Positions 54,222-63,772 are shown, numbered from the stretch's first letter. The stretch: 64,000 nucleotides of DNA from Aneurinibacillus sp. REN35 (GCF_041379945.2 NZ_JBFTXJ020000005.1:186001-250000); one strand, 5' to 3'. Translations and numbers: made by a program. Notes: generated by a model from the letters alone, not told the origin.

Positions 54222-54995
54222 CTAAACGGAAAAAGTACGGATTCCATATCCAAGCTGCGCGGAGATATCTTCAGCTTCCCGCTTTAACAGGGCAACGATC
54301 TCATTAAGCTGTCCCTCGTCCATACGAATGACCGGCTGTGACATGCTCATCGCAGCAACAACATCGCCGGAATGATTTCGCAGCGGAACGGCAAGACAGA
54401 AAACACCGGGTTCATTCTCCTCATTATCGATCGCATACCCGTACTTTCGCACTTTTCCCAGTTCAAGTAGAAAATCCGCTTCATTCGAGATAGTCTTCGG
54501 CGTATGGGTTATATACGTATATCCGTTCAAAATACGAGCGAGCTCCTTTGGTGATTTAAATGCGACCAGCGCTTTTCCTACCGCGCTGCAATGAATCGGA
54601 ATTCTGCGTCCTACACGCGAATAGAGCACAGTAGCAGAAGAGCCTTCGACCTTGTCAATATAGACGCCTTCTTTTCCATCCAGGATGACAAGATGAATCG
54701 TATTGCCGGTCTTTATTGAAAGATCAAGCAAATGCTTTTTTGCAATCGCGCGGACATCTAGGCTGTGAATCACAAAACTTCCCTTTTCAAACAATCGCAT
54801 ACCCAACTTGTATTTTCCGTTTTCCGGATTCTGTTCAATGTAATGATATTTTTGCAGTGTTTTCAGCAGCGAATGTATGGTACTTTTATGGACATTCATT
54901 CGCGAACTAATATCTGTAATTTTTAATTCCGTTTCATACTCATCGAATAAATCCAAAATGCGCAGTGCACGTTCCACCGACTGAATAATTGGCAT
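54222..54995 (-). CDS. IclR family transcriptional regulator (KdgR-like)
   Basis: 257 residues. N-terminal winged helix (ITDISSRMNVHKSTIHSLLKTL, about residues 23-44) and an IclR effector domain (about 80-250, with IPIHCSAVGKALVAF). KdgR proteins of this family sense 2-keto-3-deoxygluconate and repress hexuronate genes. It follows eda by 33 bp and should control the surrounding units through the shared 19-mer sites. Confidence 0.88.
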   Translation of the reverse strand: MPIIQSVERALRILDLFDEYETELKITDISSRMNVHKSTIHSLLKTLQKYHYIEQNPENGKYKLGMRLFEKGSFVIHSLDVRAIAKKHLLDLSIKTGNTIHLVILDGKEGVYIDKVEGSSATVLYSRVGRRIPIHCSAVGKALVAFKSPKELARILNGYTYITHTPKTISNEADFLLELGKVRKYGYAIDNEENEPGVFCLAVPLRNHSGDVVAAMSMSQPVIRMDEGQLNEIVALLKREAEDISAQLGYGIRTFSV

Positions 54996-55028
54996 CTACC
55001 TCATCCTTTTTTGGCTATTTCTCGATGG

Positions 55029-55676
55029 CTATGCACGTGCCTGTTTAATCGCCGCTACATACGCAGCAGCCATCTGTCGAATTCGGGTAAAATCTTCCGG
55101 CTCCGTCGCAGTTGCGTTCACTAGATTTCCACCAATCCCTACCGCCGCAACGCCCGCTTCAATAAAAGAGGTCACATTATCGAGCGTAACGCCCCCGGTT
55201 GGGACAATCGGGATATGGGGAAACGGAGCTTTTATATCTTTAATGTACTTTACGCCGAAACTGGCTGCCGGAAAGACCTTTACCATATCTGCGCCCCATT
55301 CCATCGCTGTAATCATTTCAGTTGGGGTGAGCACACCAGGAACGGCAACCTTGCCATAGCGTAAAGCGGTGCGAATAACCTCCTGATGCAAGCTCGGACT
55401 GAATATAAAATCCGCTCCGCTTTGAATCGCAAGGCGGGCTGATTCGCCATCAATAACGGTTCCTGCTCCGACAACTGCTCGATCCTTACAGCTCTTGGAC
55501 AGCCGCTCTATCGCTTCAAATGCTCCTGGAGTATCAACCGTAACTTCGAGAGCGGTAACTCCCCCGTCCACCAAACTTTCCGCAATTTGTTCGATGAATT
55601 CAGACGGAACCCGACGTATCACAGCAATAACTCCACTTTCAGTAATTTTCTGCAACAATTTCACTTTAGGCAGCAT
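55029..55676 (-). CDS. eda: KDPG/KHG aldolase
   Basis: 215 residues. TIM-barrel aldolase with VIAVIRR at the start, TVDTPGAFEAIERL, GAGTV and the Schiff-base lysine in MVKVFPA (about 130). It cleaves 2-keto-3-deoxy-6-phosphogluconate or -galactonate to pyruvate and glyceraldehyde-3-phosphate. ATG at 55676 has GGGAGG at 7 nt; the earlier in-frame ATG at 55703 does not. Follows kdgK by 27 bp. Confidence 0.92.
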   Translation of the reverse strand: MLPKVKLLQKITESGVIAVIRRVPSEFIEQIAESLVDGGVTALEVTVDTPGAFEAIERLSKSCKDRAVVGAGTVIDGESARLAIQSGADFIFSPSLHQEVIRTALRYGKVAVPGVLTPTEMITAMEWGADMVKVFPAASFGVKYIKDIKAPFPHIPIVPTGGVTLDNVTSFIEAGVAAVGIGGNLVNATATEPEDFTRIRQMAAAYVAAIKQARA

Positions 55677-55703
55677 GGAAGCACCTCCCTCCTGTTTCTT
55701 CAT

Positions 55704-56648
55704 TTAACGAAGCACCTCATTTTCTGCCCGATCCGGGGCAATCTGTGACCAGAAGGGATAGCCTTCTACATCACCAGCTACCGTTAAGGCATAGGCACCA
55801 ACCCGGTTGCCAAGCATAACGGCCTCCTTCAGCGTCCATCCCCGAATCAATCCGGAAAGAAACCCGGCAGCAAATCCGTCACCTGCCCCAATTGGGTCAA
55901 CAATTTGTTCCACTTTATATCCGGCAACATATTCGGCTTCATCTGCTGTCGCATAATAGGCACCGTTTGCGCCAAGTTTAGTAACAACGAGCTTCGCTCC
56001 ATTTTTCAACAGGGTATGCGAAATTTCTTCCGGGCTTGAATAACCGGTGAGAATCTCGCCCTCCTCCAAACCCGGCAGCACAATCTCGCATTGAGCGGCG
56101 ATTTCCATCAATATCTTCTTGGCCTGCTCCTTCGACCACAGCTTCAATCGAATATTCGGATCGAACACTACTTTTACATTATGCTTTCTAGCCAATGCAA
56201 TACCGTGCAGCACCGCTTCCCTGCAGCTTTCACTCAATGCGGGGGTAATTCCCGTAATATGAAGAAACTTTGCTCCCGCGATTTGTTCCTCCGTTATATC
56301 TTCGGGTGTCATATGACTTGCCGCCGCTCCTGCACGGTAGTAATACACCTTAGACTCCTGTGCAACTCTTCGCTCTTTAAAAAATACGGCGGTAGGATAC
56401 TTTTTATCAAACACGACACCCGATGTGTCGACCCCTTCTCCCCGAATAAAGTTTCGCGTATAAATACCGAACTCATCATCTCCGAGGCGACTGATCCATC
56501 TGACTTGATGACCCAGCCGAGCAAGACCGATGGCGACATTCGATTCCGCACCACCAATCGTTTTCTCGAATTGCCCTGCATACCGAAGCGGTCCTGTCGA
56601 TAGGGGAGTAAAAAGCACCATCGTCTCACCAAATGTGACTACGTCCAT
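55704..56648 (-). CDS. kdgK: 2-keto-3-deoxygluconate kinase (PfkB family)
   Basis: 314 residues. PfkB signature near the start (TIGGAESNVAIGLARLG) and catalytic GAGDGFAAGF (about 252). It phosphorylates KDG, and perhaps KDGal, for the aldolase encoded next. AAGGA is upstream; its start overlaps the end of the preceding gene by 10 bp. Confidence 0.9.
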   Translation of the reverse strand: MDVVTFGETMVLFTPLSTGPLRYAGQFEKTIGGAESNVAIGLARLGHQVRWISRLGDDEFGIYTRNFIRGEGVDTSGVVFDKKYPTAVFFKERRVAQESKVYYYRAGAAASHMTPEDITEEQIAGAKFLHITGITPALSESCREAVLHGIALARKHNVKVVFDPNIRLKLWSKEQAKKILMEIAAQCEIVLPGLEEGEILTGYSSPEEISHTLLKNGAKLVVTKLGANGAYYATADEAEYVAGYKVEQIVDPIGAGDGFAAGFLSGLIRGWTLKEAVMLGNRVGAYALTVAGDVEGYPFWSQIAPDRAENEVLR

Positions 56649-57586
56649 ACTCTCGTTCCTTCTACCGGAACGGCCAGGCCAGCGGCTCCTCTTTCGGACA
56701 CTTTCAGCTCCGGTGCATAACGCGCAATGATATCTGCTCCGATCCGCGCCCGACGTACTCTTTCTTTACACAAAGCTATCGAGGTCGCCTCTAAGTGTGT
56801 ACCGGACGGATAAATATTTGGCGAATTTCTGAGGCCAAATTTAATATAAACCGGAGCGGCCACACGAATAATTTCTGGAATCTCATAGTGGCGGATAAAG
56901 CCGCCTATATCATCTGGAACTTCTACATAAATATCAATCGGAATATCTACTGCTTGTCGAATCGCAGCAAGGCGGGCAAGAGTTAGGTCTGTCGGTACGT
57001 TATATGTGTTCGCGCCCAATTGCTCAACAATTTTGATCGAAACCGGATTCGACTGGGCCATCTGTACAGAAATTTTCACTACAAGATCAGCCGGTAATTC
57101 TCCACTTTTCTTACACTCATTCACAAGCCAGAGCAGACCCTCGTCTGCTACAAGAATGCTGCGAATCCCCATATCGCAAGCACGCTTAATATCTTCAATC
57201 GAATAAACAAGCTGATCCATGCTTTCAACCCGCAGTCCCGCGATCTTGCCAGCACTAGCCCAGGTCATCGGCGTCACATCCCAGGTGCCACGCGGTCCAA
57301 CAAACAGACTCACCTCAAGATTTTCCCTGCGGCCAATTGCAGCCATTTGTTCCAGTTCCTCATCCGTGAGCAGCATAATTCCACTGCCCTGCGAAATGCG
57401 GTGAATGTTTACCTCGTATGTCTTGCAAGCCTCGATCACAGCTTCGAAGGAAGCTGGTCCTTCTACGCTTGGAATCTCGATCCGATACTGTGCACCGTCA
57501 GGAAATGTTTTGGTTGAACTCGGCAAATCGTGACAATCGCCCGATGGAAACCCTAGACGCTCAATAAATTCACGTGTTTTGTGCAA
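56639..57586 (-). CDS. TIM-barrel protein of unknown function, U32-peptidase-like
   Basis: 315 residues. EFIERLGFPSGDCHDLP, then a barrel with FVGPRGTWDVTPMTWASAG and YIKFGLRNSPNIYPSGTHLE. It resembles U32-peptidase-like proteins found next to sugar-acid genes; no reaction is known to me. Start is taken as TTG at 57586 (GGAGAG upstream), since the preceding stretch is promoter DNA with an operator-like palindrome. Coupled to kdgK by overlap. Confidence 0.7.
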   Translation of the reverse strand: MHKTREFIERLGFPSGDCHDLPSSTKTFPDGAQYRIEIPSVEGPASFEAVIEACKTYEVNIHRISQGSGIMLLTDEELEQMAAIGRRENLEVSLFVGPRGTWDVTPMTWASAGKIAGLRVESMDQLVYSIEDIKRACDMGIRSILVADEGLLWLVNECKKSGELPADLVVKISVQMAQSNPVSIKIVEQLGANTYNVPTDLTLARLAAIRQAVDIPIDIYVEVPDDIGGFIRHYEIPEIIRVAAPVYIKFGLRNSPNIYPSGTHLEATSIALCKERVRRARIGADIIARYAPELKVSERGAAGLAVPVEGTRVWT

Positions 57587-57618
57587 AATCTCTCCGCCTT
57601 TCCATGATATACATTTAT

Positions 57619-57639
57619 TAGTTTTATATTGTAAAACTA
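57619..57639 (-). promoter_or_regulatory. Operator-like palindrome upstream of the TIM-barrel/kdgK/eda unit
   Basis: TAGTTTTA/TAAAACTA, perfect 8-bp inverted repeat with 5-bp centre. A TATAAT lies about 8 bp upstream on the minus strand (57654-57659), so the palindrome would cover the start of transcription. Related to the 19-mer at 54128-54146. Confidence 0.6.
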
Positions 57640-57702
57640 TGTTTTTTATTATAGTATAATTGTATTTGTAACCGCATAAATTTTCAATATTTTTATACAA
57701 TT

Positions 57703-59910
57703 CTATGCCTTTTCTATTGAACTTTTTTCATGAAGGAATTGAACGTCGGTTCGGTAATCTAATACGGCTTCTTCTGCAACTGCAAGGGGAACTACGCCAT
57801 TGGCAGCATCTGTATGTCCTATCATACGGTTACTGGCAGCAACTTGCCGCTGACGGTGACGAATGGTTCTGCGTCTCTCTTCGCCCAGGCTCTGCCTTGC
57901 TTGCTTTACATGATTGAATTCGAAGACAAGGGAACCGTTTTGGAATGCGGACTCATCCAAAAACTCAATGTTGCGAGATCTTAGGCTAAGGTAAAGTAAA
58001 TCCCCTGTTTGTAAATATAGAATGCCGCCACCTTCCTGTGCCTCTGGTGTCATATGCCCGATCGCTGCGCCATAGGTTACACCAGAATAGCGGCCATCAC
58101 TAATCAAGGTAGCCAAACGCTTTAATCCGCGGTTTGCATTAATATGCTGCATGGGTGTAAACATCTCCGGCATGCCGAATGCAACCGGTCCCTGCCCGGA
58201 AACAACCACCGCGATTTTTAGGATGCCCTTTTCCGCCATCATATCAAACAGTACATCGTATTCCTGATCTTTGTGTATAGCAAACAGCTCTGGTGCATTG
58301 TGCTGCAGCATGGCTACAAGATTTTCCGGCGCAAAGCTGCGTGCCTGCTTTAGCTTTTCTAGGAGTGTGGAATCAAGCAGACTGCGGTTTGCATCATCTT
58401 CATTCTCATAGTAAAGAACAAAGGCCGCTTTTTTGTCGAATTCATCCAGTTGTCTAGTCGTCATACCGCTAATTTTTACAACCGCACTTTCAAAGAAATT
58501 GCCTGTCAGCACATCCACTCCGCTGAACGGGCGACGCGGGTTAGACAGAATAATCGGGTTCTCCTTCACATGGTCAGCAGATAACCCGTCTTCTACGGAA
58601 AGACGCTCGCGCCATGTCGTGCCTGTTACTGTCGGCGCGTCAATATCCATCGGCACACCATTTCGAATCAGCTCATGGAACAATGTTTCCATTCCACGGC
58701 TGTTTCCGTCGCAGCACTGCATAGCCAATGCAAAAATGTCACGGCCCTGGGTTAAGCTGTAATCAAATAAATCGGGGATCGGTACTTCATGATGAATTTC
58801 ATCCAAATCCCAAAGACTAAACTTATAGCCGCCATATAGCATTCCGGCAACAATATGCATCATCAGGTTGGTAGACCCGCCGGATGCGCTATGAATGCGA
58901 ATGGCGTTTTTGATGTTAGCCGCCATAATATTAGAAGCACCAAACGCAGGATGATTTATCATTGTAGCCAGACTGTCAAGCGCCTGATTAATCTGCTCCT
59001 GAGAAGGCGGATCCGTTAAAAGCTCTAGCGCTGGATGAACAAGTCCCATACCTGCTACAAGATGTCGGGAGCTGTTTCCTGTTCCGTTAAACGCGCATAC
59101 TCCGCCCTGTCCATCACACGTGTGAATCGCCAATCTCTTTTCATAGTCTTCATGGGCGGCTTTCGTAATAAACTGTCTCTCACGCGCTCTTTCCAGCACG
59201 CCTTGAAATGCAGTATTTGAGGAGCACTGTAAAATGTAGCTCATTGCATCACGTAAATCGTAAGCAATATCCTCTGCATTTTTCATTTCTGCCTGTCGGG
59301 CCACTTCTTCCAGTTCTGCAAACAGATCCACCGGAATCGTCCCGCCCTGCAGTACATGGGCCGGTGCAAATGTAGCAAAGAAGGGAGCTTCTCCACGGTA
59401 TTTGCGAATTCGATCCAGATGAGCCAGCGCGCTAACAACACCGAGCGGCTGCTTATCACATCCCTGAATCACAAACGCTCCATGATAGCTGTGTGATTCC
59501 ATTTGATTTACAACCATTTGAGCTACCGCGTTGCGGCTTTGCAGTGAATAACTCATTCCTTGATTACTCTGTGCTGTTCCATCACACATAACCGGTGTTG
59601 AGAATTGAAAAGGCACACCACCGTTCTGCCAGATCCGAATGGCCGCACGGGCCGTTGTCTGAAAGTCCATAATGTGAGCAGGGTGATCAGGCGAACCACC
59701 AATGATGGCAATACGCGGCGCGTTGGTATGCAGTCGGTTGTAGATTTCATCTAACGTCCAATCAGGCTGCGGCCCTTCATATGTCGTGCCAAGCACCTGT
59801 TTGGCACGGTCGAGTAAACCGGCAACACAGATTGGTTCATTTGCCTTTCCCTGAACATTGTCACGATACGGATTTATCTGGTTATCAATGTACGGATATT
59901 TCACTGCCAT
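57703..59910 (-). CDS. Sugar-acid dehydratase, IlvD/Edd family (YjhG/YagF type)
   Basis: 735 residues. Iron-sulfur dehydratase motifs FVIQGCDKQPLGVVSALAHLD (Cys near 150) and HTCDGQGGVCAFNGTG, and the C-terminal LISDGRYSGVTYGAAIGHM. The YjhG/YagF group includes D-xylonate dehydratases; product would be 2-keto-3-deoxy-xylonate, the substrate expected for the KdaD-like enzyme. It is about 80 residues longer than the E. coli members I recall, the extra part being at the C-terminus. GGAGGAGAG upstream. Confidence 0.88.
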   Translation of the reverse strand: MAVKYPYIDNQINPYRDNVQGKANEPICVAGLLDRAKQVLGTTYEGPQPDWTLDEIYNRLHTNAPRIAIIGGSPDHPAHIMDFQTTARAAIRIWQNGGVPFQFSTPVMCDGTAQSNQGMSYSLQSRNAVAQMVVNQMESHSYHGAFVIQGCDKQPLGVVSALAHLDRIRKYRGEAPFFATFAPAHVLQGGTIPVDLFAELEEVARQAEMKNAEDIAYDLRDAMSYILQCSSNTAFQGVLERARERQFITKAAHEDYEKRLAIHTCDGQGGVCAFNGTGNSSRHLVAGMGLVHPALELLTDPPSQEQINQALDSLATMINHPAFGASNIMAANIKNAIRIHSASGGSTNLMMHIVAGMLYGGYKFSLWDLDEIHHEVPIPDLFDYSLTQGRDIFALAMQCCDGNSRGMETLFHELIRNGVPMDIDAPTVTGTTWRERLSVEDGLSADHVKENPIILSNPRRPFSGVDVLTGNFFESAVVKISGMTTRQLDEFDKKAAFVLYYENEDDANRSLLDSTLLEKLKQARSFAPENLVAMLQHNAPELFAIHKDQEYDVLFDMMAEKGILKIAVVVSGQGPVAFGMPEMFTPMQHINANRGLKRLATLISDGRYSGVTYGAAIGHMTPEAQEGGGILYLQTGDLLYLSLRSRNIEFLDESAFQNGSLVFEFNHVKQARQSLGEERRRTIRHRQRQVAASNRMIGHTDAANGVVPLAVAEEAVLDYRTDVQFLHEKSSIEKA

Positions 59911-59940
59911 AGTCTCTCTCCTCCTTGTCTAGCGTCTGTA

Positions 59941-61089
59941 TTACCATTCTGCTACGCTGCCGTCTTCATAGCGCCAAATTGGATTCTTCCAATCATGCCC
60001 CTTGCGTGCTGCTTCCTGCACGACCTCTTCGTTCACTTCGATCCCCAGACCCGGTCCCTGCGGAATTTCTACAAAACCATCCACATATTTAAACACAGCA
60101 GGGTCTACAAGATAATCAAGCAAATCGCTTCCTTCGTTATAATGGATGCCAAGGCTTTGCTCCTGAATAATGGCATTCGGTGTACACGCGTCCAATTGCA
60201 GTGACGAAGCAAGCGCGATCGGTCCAAGGGGACAATGCGGTGCTACTGCGACATCAAACGCTTCCGCCATCGCCGCGATTTTTTTACATTCAGAAATTCC
60301 CCCGGCGTGGGATAAATCCGGCTGAATAATATCGACATACCCGTCTATCAGCAGCTGTTTAAAGCCCCAGCGTGTATATTGCCTTTCTCCCGTTGCAATC
60401 GGGGAGCTGGTATGGCGGGCGATTTCCCTTAACGCTTCGTTGTTTTCAGGCAGGACCGGCTCTTCAATAAACATAGGGCGATACGGCTCTAGCTCCTTTA
60501 CCAATGTTTTCGCCATTGTTTTATGTACCCGGCCATGAAAATCCATCCCGATGCCAATATCTTTCCCGACCGATTCACGGACAGCAGCAATTCGGTTTAC
60601 AACCGCCTCAACCTTTGAAGTCGTATCAATGTAGTTCATCTCTTCGGTTGCATTCATCTTAATGGCAGTAAACCCGGCTGCCACTTTCTCTCTGGCTGCC
60701 GCCGCTACATCATTCGGTCTGTCACCGCCAATCCAGGAATAGACGCGGATTTTATTACGAGCGGCTCCGCCAAGCATTTCGTATACCGGAGCCTGATAGA
60801 ACTTTCCTTTAATATCCCACAGCGCCTGCTCAATCCCGGAAATGGCGCTCATCAGAATCGGACCCCCGCGATAGAAGCCGCCGCGATACAATACCTGCCA
60901 GTGATCCTCAATCGCTAACGGATTCTTTCCTATTAAATAGTCGCTTAGTTCTTTCACACACGCTTCTACCGTACGCGCTTTTCCTTCAACAATCGGCTCA
61001 CCCCAACCGGTAATTCCTTCATCTGTTTCGATTTTTAAAAAGAGCCAGCGTGGCGGTACTTTATATAGAGTTAAGCTAGTAATCTTGAT
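59941..61089 (-). CDS. dgoD: D-galactonate dehydratase; start codon apparently ATC
   Basis: 382 residues when read from an ATC at 61089, exactly the length of E. coli DgoD, and the first residues then read [18 protein letters not shown], matching DgoD (KITKITTYRLPPRWMFLK). Enolase-superfamily motifs: [37 protein letters not shown] and [15 protein letters not shown]. No in-frame ATG, GTG or TTG exists between the first upstream stop and 60957, where a GTG would delete 44 conserved residues. GGGGGAGG lies 7 nt before the ATC. Converts galactonate to 2-keto-3-deoxygalactonate. A sequencing error at the start codon cannot be excluded. Confidence 0.85.
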   Translation of the reverse strand: MKITSLTLYKVPPRWLFLKIETDEGITGWGEPIVEGKARTVEACVKELSDYLIGKNPLAIEDHWQVLYRGGFYRGGPILMSAISGIEQALWDIKGKFYQAPVYEMLGGAARNKIRVYSWIGGDRPNDVAAAAREKVAAGFTAIKMNATEEMNYIDTTSKVEAVVNRIAAVRESVGKDIGIGMDFHGRVHKTMAKTLVKELEPYRPMFIEEPVLPENNEALREIARHTSSPIATGERQYTRWGFKQLLIDGYVDIIQPDLSHAGGISECKKIAAMAEAFDVAVAPHCPLGPIALASSLQLDACTPNAIIQEQSLGIHYNEGSDLLDYLVDPAVFKYVDGFVEIPQGPGLGIEVNEEVVQEAARKGHDWKNPIWRYEDGSVAEW

Positions 61090-61128
61090 AACAATTCCTC
61101 CCCCATCATCTGTTATATGAAAAGATGC

Positions 61129-62472
61129 TTATAATAATAAGAAGAAAGCAATAAACGTGCCTATGCTGCTATATAAAAAGGCAAAGCCGATATTCCACAA
61201 GGAAATTCGATATGGATTCTCCCCGAGCAAACTGCTTGTCAGAGAAACCGTAAGATTATACGGTCCGGCCATCACAGTAGATAAACCGGATGTAATCAAT
61301 ACAATGCCGATACTTATCGGATTGATCTGCCCTAAAAGCGGCTGCACAACTTCTCCTAGAATACTCATCGTTACCAGCGGGTGAAATCCGATCATCGCCA
61401 ATCCGATAAATAAACCCTGTATGGCCGCAAATAAAAGCAGCGGCGTATCCGCCAGGCTTGAAAACGGTTCCTGCATATGCTCCAAATAATGAGTTTCTCG
61501 TAAAATACTAATAAAGAAACCAACAGCGAGAAACAGTACAACATAGCTCTGCATCGAGGATACACGTATTTTCCATTGAGCCAAGCTATACATAATAAAC
61601 ATATGTCCCCTTCTAATGATGAGCGCCCAGATGATGGAGTACGGCACGATTACAAGCGCAACTGCCAGTAAAAAACTAATCGCAAGCAGACTGCGAACCC
61701 CTACCACCGCCGCAATAAAAAGCGATAAATAAACCAGCAGAGCGAAAATGCGACGCAACGTTGCTATATTGAGTGCAATAGCTTGTTTTTCTTCATCTAA
61801 CTGAAGCTGATGCTTGCGGTAGCGGAATCCAAGCGCCCAATCAAAGAGAAGAAGAACAAATGAGAACAGCAAGAGCCAGGGAAGATACTGCAGATATCCT
61901 ATCTGTGTGATATCCACACTGATGGCAACCAGGATTTCCATAGGACTCCAGGCAAGCGATAGCGCATACCCCCGCAGCATCACCTGACTAATGAAAAGAT
62001 GACGCAATTTTACGGTAATCGACTGCAAATTCTTACGCAGCACTGCTTCTACAAAAGGAATTGTAGCTATGTTTAAGAAGGAACCGAGCAAAAAGCTAAC
62101 CAGTGAACCACGATAATAAAGCTGCCCAAGATGATCCGTCCGTATTTTTAAAAGTTTATTGACGCTTTGATCATACCGTCCTACTACAATAATGCTGTTA
62201 ATAAACGGCAGTACATAAAAAATGACGAGCAGAATAACCGTAGAGTTCATAAAGTAAGGAAGCTTGGTCCACGAAAGTCCGCTATCCATATACAAAAGCA
62301 GGCCAACAATCATAAACACGGAACCTGTACTTTTATATAAGCGATCGGCACGCTGAAACGAGAGAGCAAGGGATAAAATCGAGAGAATTCCTACTATGCA
62401 CTCTAGTGTGCGCGATACAGCAAATACATTGATTGTGTATAAGAGGATCAGCGCGCTATAAAGGTATAGCAT
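61129..62472 (-). CDS. Polytopic membrane protein, candidate organic-acid carrier
   Basis: 447 residues, about 11-12 membrane segments. FLGSFLNIATIPFVEAVL, GLAMIGFHPLVTMSILGEV and GLSTVMAGPYNLTVSLTSSLLGENPYRISLWNIGFAF resemble the ion-transporter (ArsB/NhaD/C4-carrier) superfamily. No TRAP DctM signature seen. Substrate unknown; sugar acid or related acid is likely by context. It starts 2 bp after the LarA-like gene and is followed 40 bp later by dgoD. Confidence 0.7.
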   Translation of the reverse strand: MLYLYSALILLYTINVFAVSRTLECIVGILSILSLALSFQRADRLYKSTGSVFMIVGLLLYMDSGLSWTKLPYFMNSTVILLVIFYVLPFINSIIVVGRYDQSVNKLLKIRTDHLGQLYYRGSLVSFLLGSFLNIATIPFVEAVLRKNLQSITVKLRHLFISQVMLRGYALSLAWSPMEILVAISVDITQIGYLQYLPWLLLFSFVLLLFDWALGFRYRKHQLQLDEEKQAIALNIATLRRIFALLVYLSLFIAAVVGVRSLLAISFLLAVALVIVPYSIIWALIIRRGHMFIMYSLAQWKIRVSSMQSYVVLFLAVGFFISILRETHYLEHMQEPFSSLADTPLLLFAAIQGLFIGLAMIGFHPLVTMSILGEVVQPLLGQINPISIGIVLITSGLSTVMAGPYNLTVSLTSSLLGENPYRISLWNIGFAFLYSSIGTFIAFFLLL

Positions 62473-62474
62473 AC

Positions 62475-63737
62475 CTACTCTTCATTGATGGAGAAATCCA
62501 TTACGTACGGTTCCGATAAAATCTCAATGTCTTCTCTTTCCCTAGCCTCTTCTAGCAAACTCTCAGATATCCAAATATCTTTAATATCCAGCGTATTTTT
62601 AATCCGAACCATTCGCACAGTACCCAGGTCAAACGCATTGCACGTCTTAATCGCCGCCTTGACAGCCAACTCCTCCGTTTCGAGTGCCATCGGTACTTTA
62701 ACTACGGAAACAACCGTGCTGGTTAACGCATTGGCATACCCTTTTTCCCATTCAATCTCATTAAATGCCCGGCGCGTCGTCATATCCGCCGTACCTAGCC
62801 CATTTGCATTGCCGTGTGTTTTCTCCGTTAAACCAAGGACGACAATCCGGGAAACATCAGGCCCGCCGCTCGCATAAGGAGTAGCATAACGTCCTGTAAT
62901 ATTAGGGTCCATTCCGTCTCCGGAAATATCCTTTCCTATCTCATTTACAACCAGCACATCAAGCGGGCTAAACTTGATGCTTGGCATAAGGGCCTTGGCT
63001 TCGATCAATAATTGGGGTTCAACCTCCTGAAGCTTTTCTGCCGGCACTGCTACAATTTTCGCAGGATGGTCATATGCATTCTCTAATGTAGCAAGCCCGA
63101 AAATGATCGGCACTTTTCCTAGCACAATCTTCGCCATTTCCGGTACGTGCTCTGCCATATATTTAAAGCTGTATGCATGGGCAGCTTCAGCGCCTTTTTG
63201 TTTACCAAGGCCGATCGTTATCATTTTCATCAAGCCGCTCTCCACCGGACCGCGAAACGCGGTATGAGGTTTGACCCGATTAATTACAATCACTTTATCG
63301 GCTTCATAGGCATGTTTATCCGTGTAGACAGGAAGGCCGTTTGGCAGCCTTCCCACTTCTACAACTTCCATGCTTGATATAATCGGAGCACCCGTAAATT
63401 CTTCTGTCACGCCCAGTTGTTCCAGCACTTCAATTTGTCCCTCCGCTGTCGCTCCTCCATGACTTCCCATCGAAGGAACAATGAACGGGGAACCTCCTGC
63501 CGACTTTACGGCATTGGCTACTTCACGGGCAAGGATCGGAATATCAGCTACGCCTCGACTGCCGACTGCGATTGCTACCCGATCGCCCGGTGAAATTCTC
63601 TGCAGCACCTCTGCCTCTTTTATCGCTGCATGTACCGCCCCCGCCACATCAGGCAATTCAGGAGCATTGAATTTCTGTCTCACTTTTACCATACGCGGAA
63701 CTGGTATATCCTGGAGTAATTGTTCAATAATCTTCAT
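62475..63737 (-). CDS. LarA-like protein (DUF2088 family)
   Basis: 420 residues. VAIAVGSRGVADIPILAREV and PSMGSHGGATAEGQIEVL near residue 88 correspond to the N-terminal (DUF2088) domain of lactate racemase LarA; INRVKPHTAFRGPVESGLMKM lies at about 152. The C-terminal half is present but differs from LarA. LarA uses a nickel-pincer nucleotide; relatives epimerise various 2-hydroxy acids, so a sugar-acid epimerase is possible. GGAGGAG precedes the ATG. Confidence 0.78.
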   Translation of the reverse strand: MKIIEQLLQDIPVPRMVKVRQKFNAPELPDVAGAVHAAIKEAEVLQRISPGDRVAIAVGSRGVADIPILAREVANAVKSAGGSPFIVPSMGSHGGATAEGQIEVLEQLGVTEEFTGAPIISSMEVVEVGRLPNGLPVYTDKHAYEADKVIVINRVKPHTAFRGPVESGLMKMITIGLGKQKGAEAAHAYSFKYMAEHVPEMAKIVLGKVPIIFGLATLENAYDHPAKIVAVPAEKLQEVEPQLLIEAKALMPSIKFSPLDVLVVNEIGKDISGDGMDPNITGRYATPYASGGPDVSRIVVLGLTEKTHGNANGLGTADMTTRRAFNEIEWEKGYANALTSTVVSVVKVPMALETEELAVKAAIKTCNAFDLGTVRMVRIKNTLDIKDIWISESLLEEAREREDIEILSEPYVMDFSINEE

Positions 63738-63772
63738 CCGTGCTCCTCCTTACGACAAGCTGCCTGCTCTTT

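Noticed and set aside
57705-57917. Plus-strand 70-codon open frame
   Set aside because: Antisense to the end of the YjhG-type dehydratase and without supporting signals.
60957-60959. GTG as the start of dgoD
   Set aside because: It would remove 44 residues that match DgoD, including [14 protein letters not shown], and no ribosome binding site precedes it.
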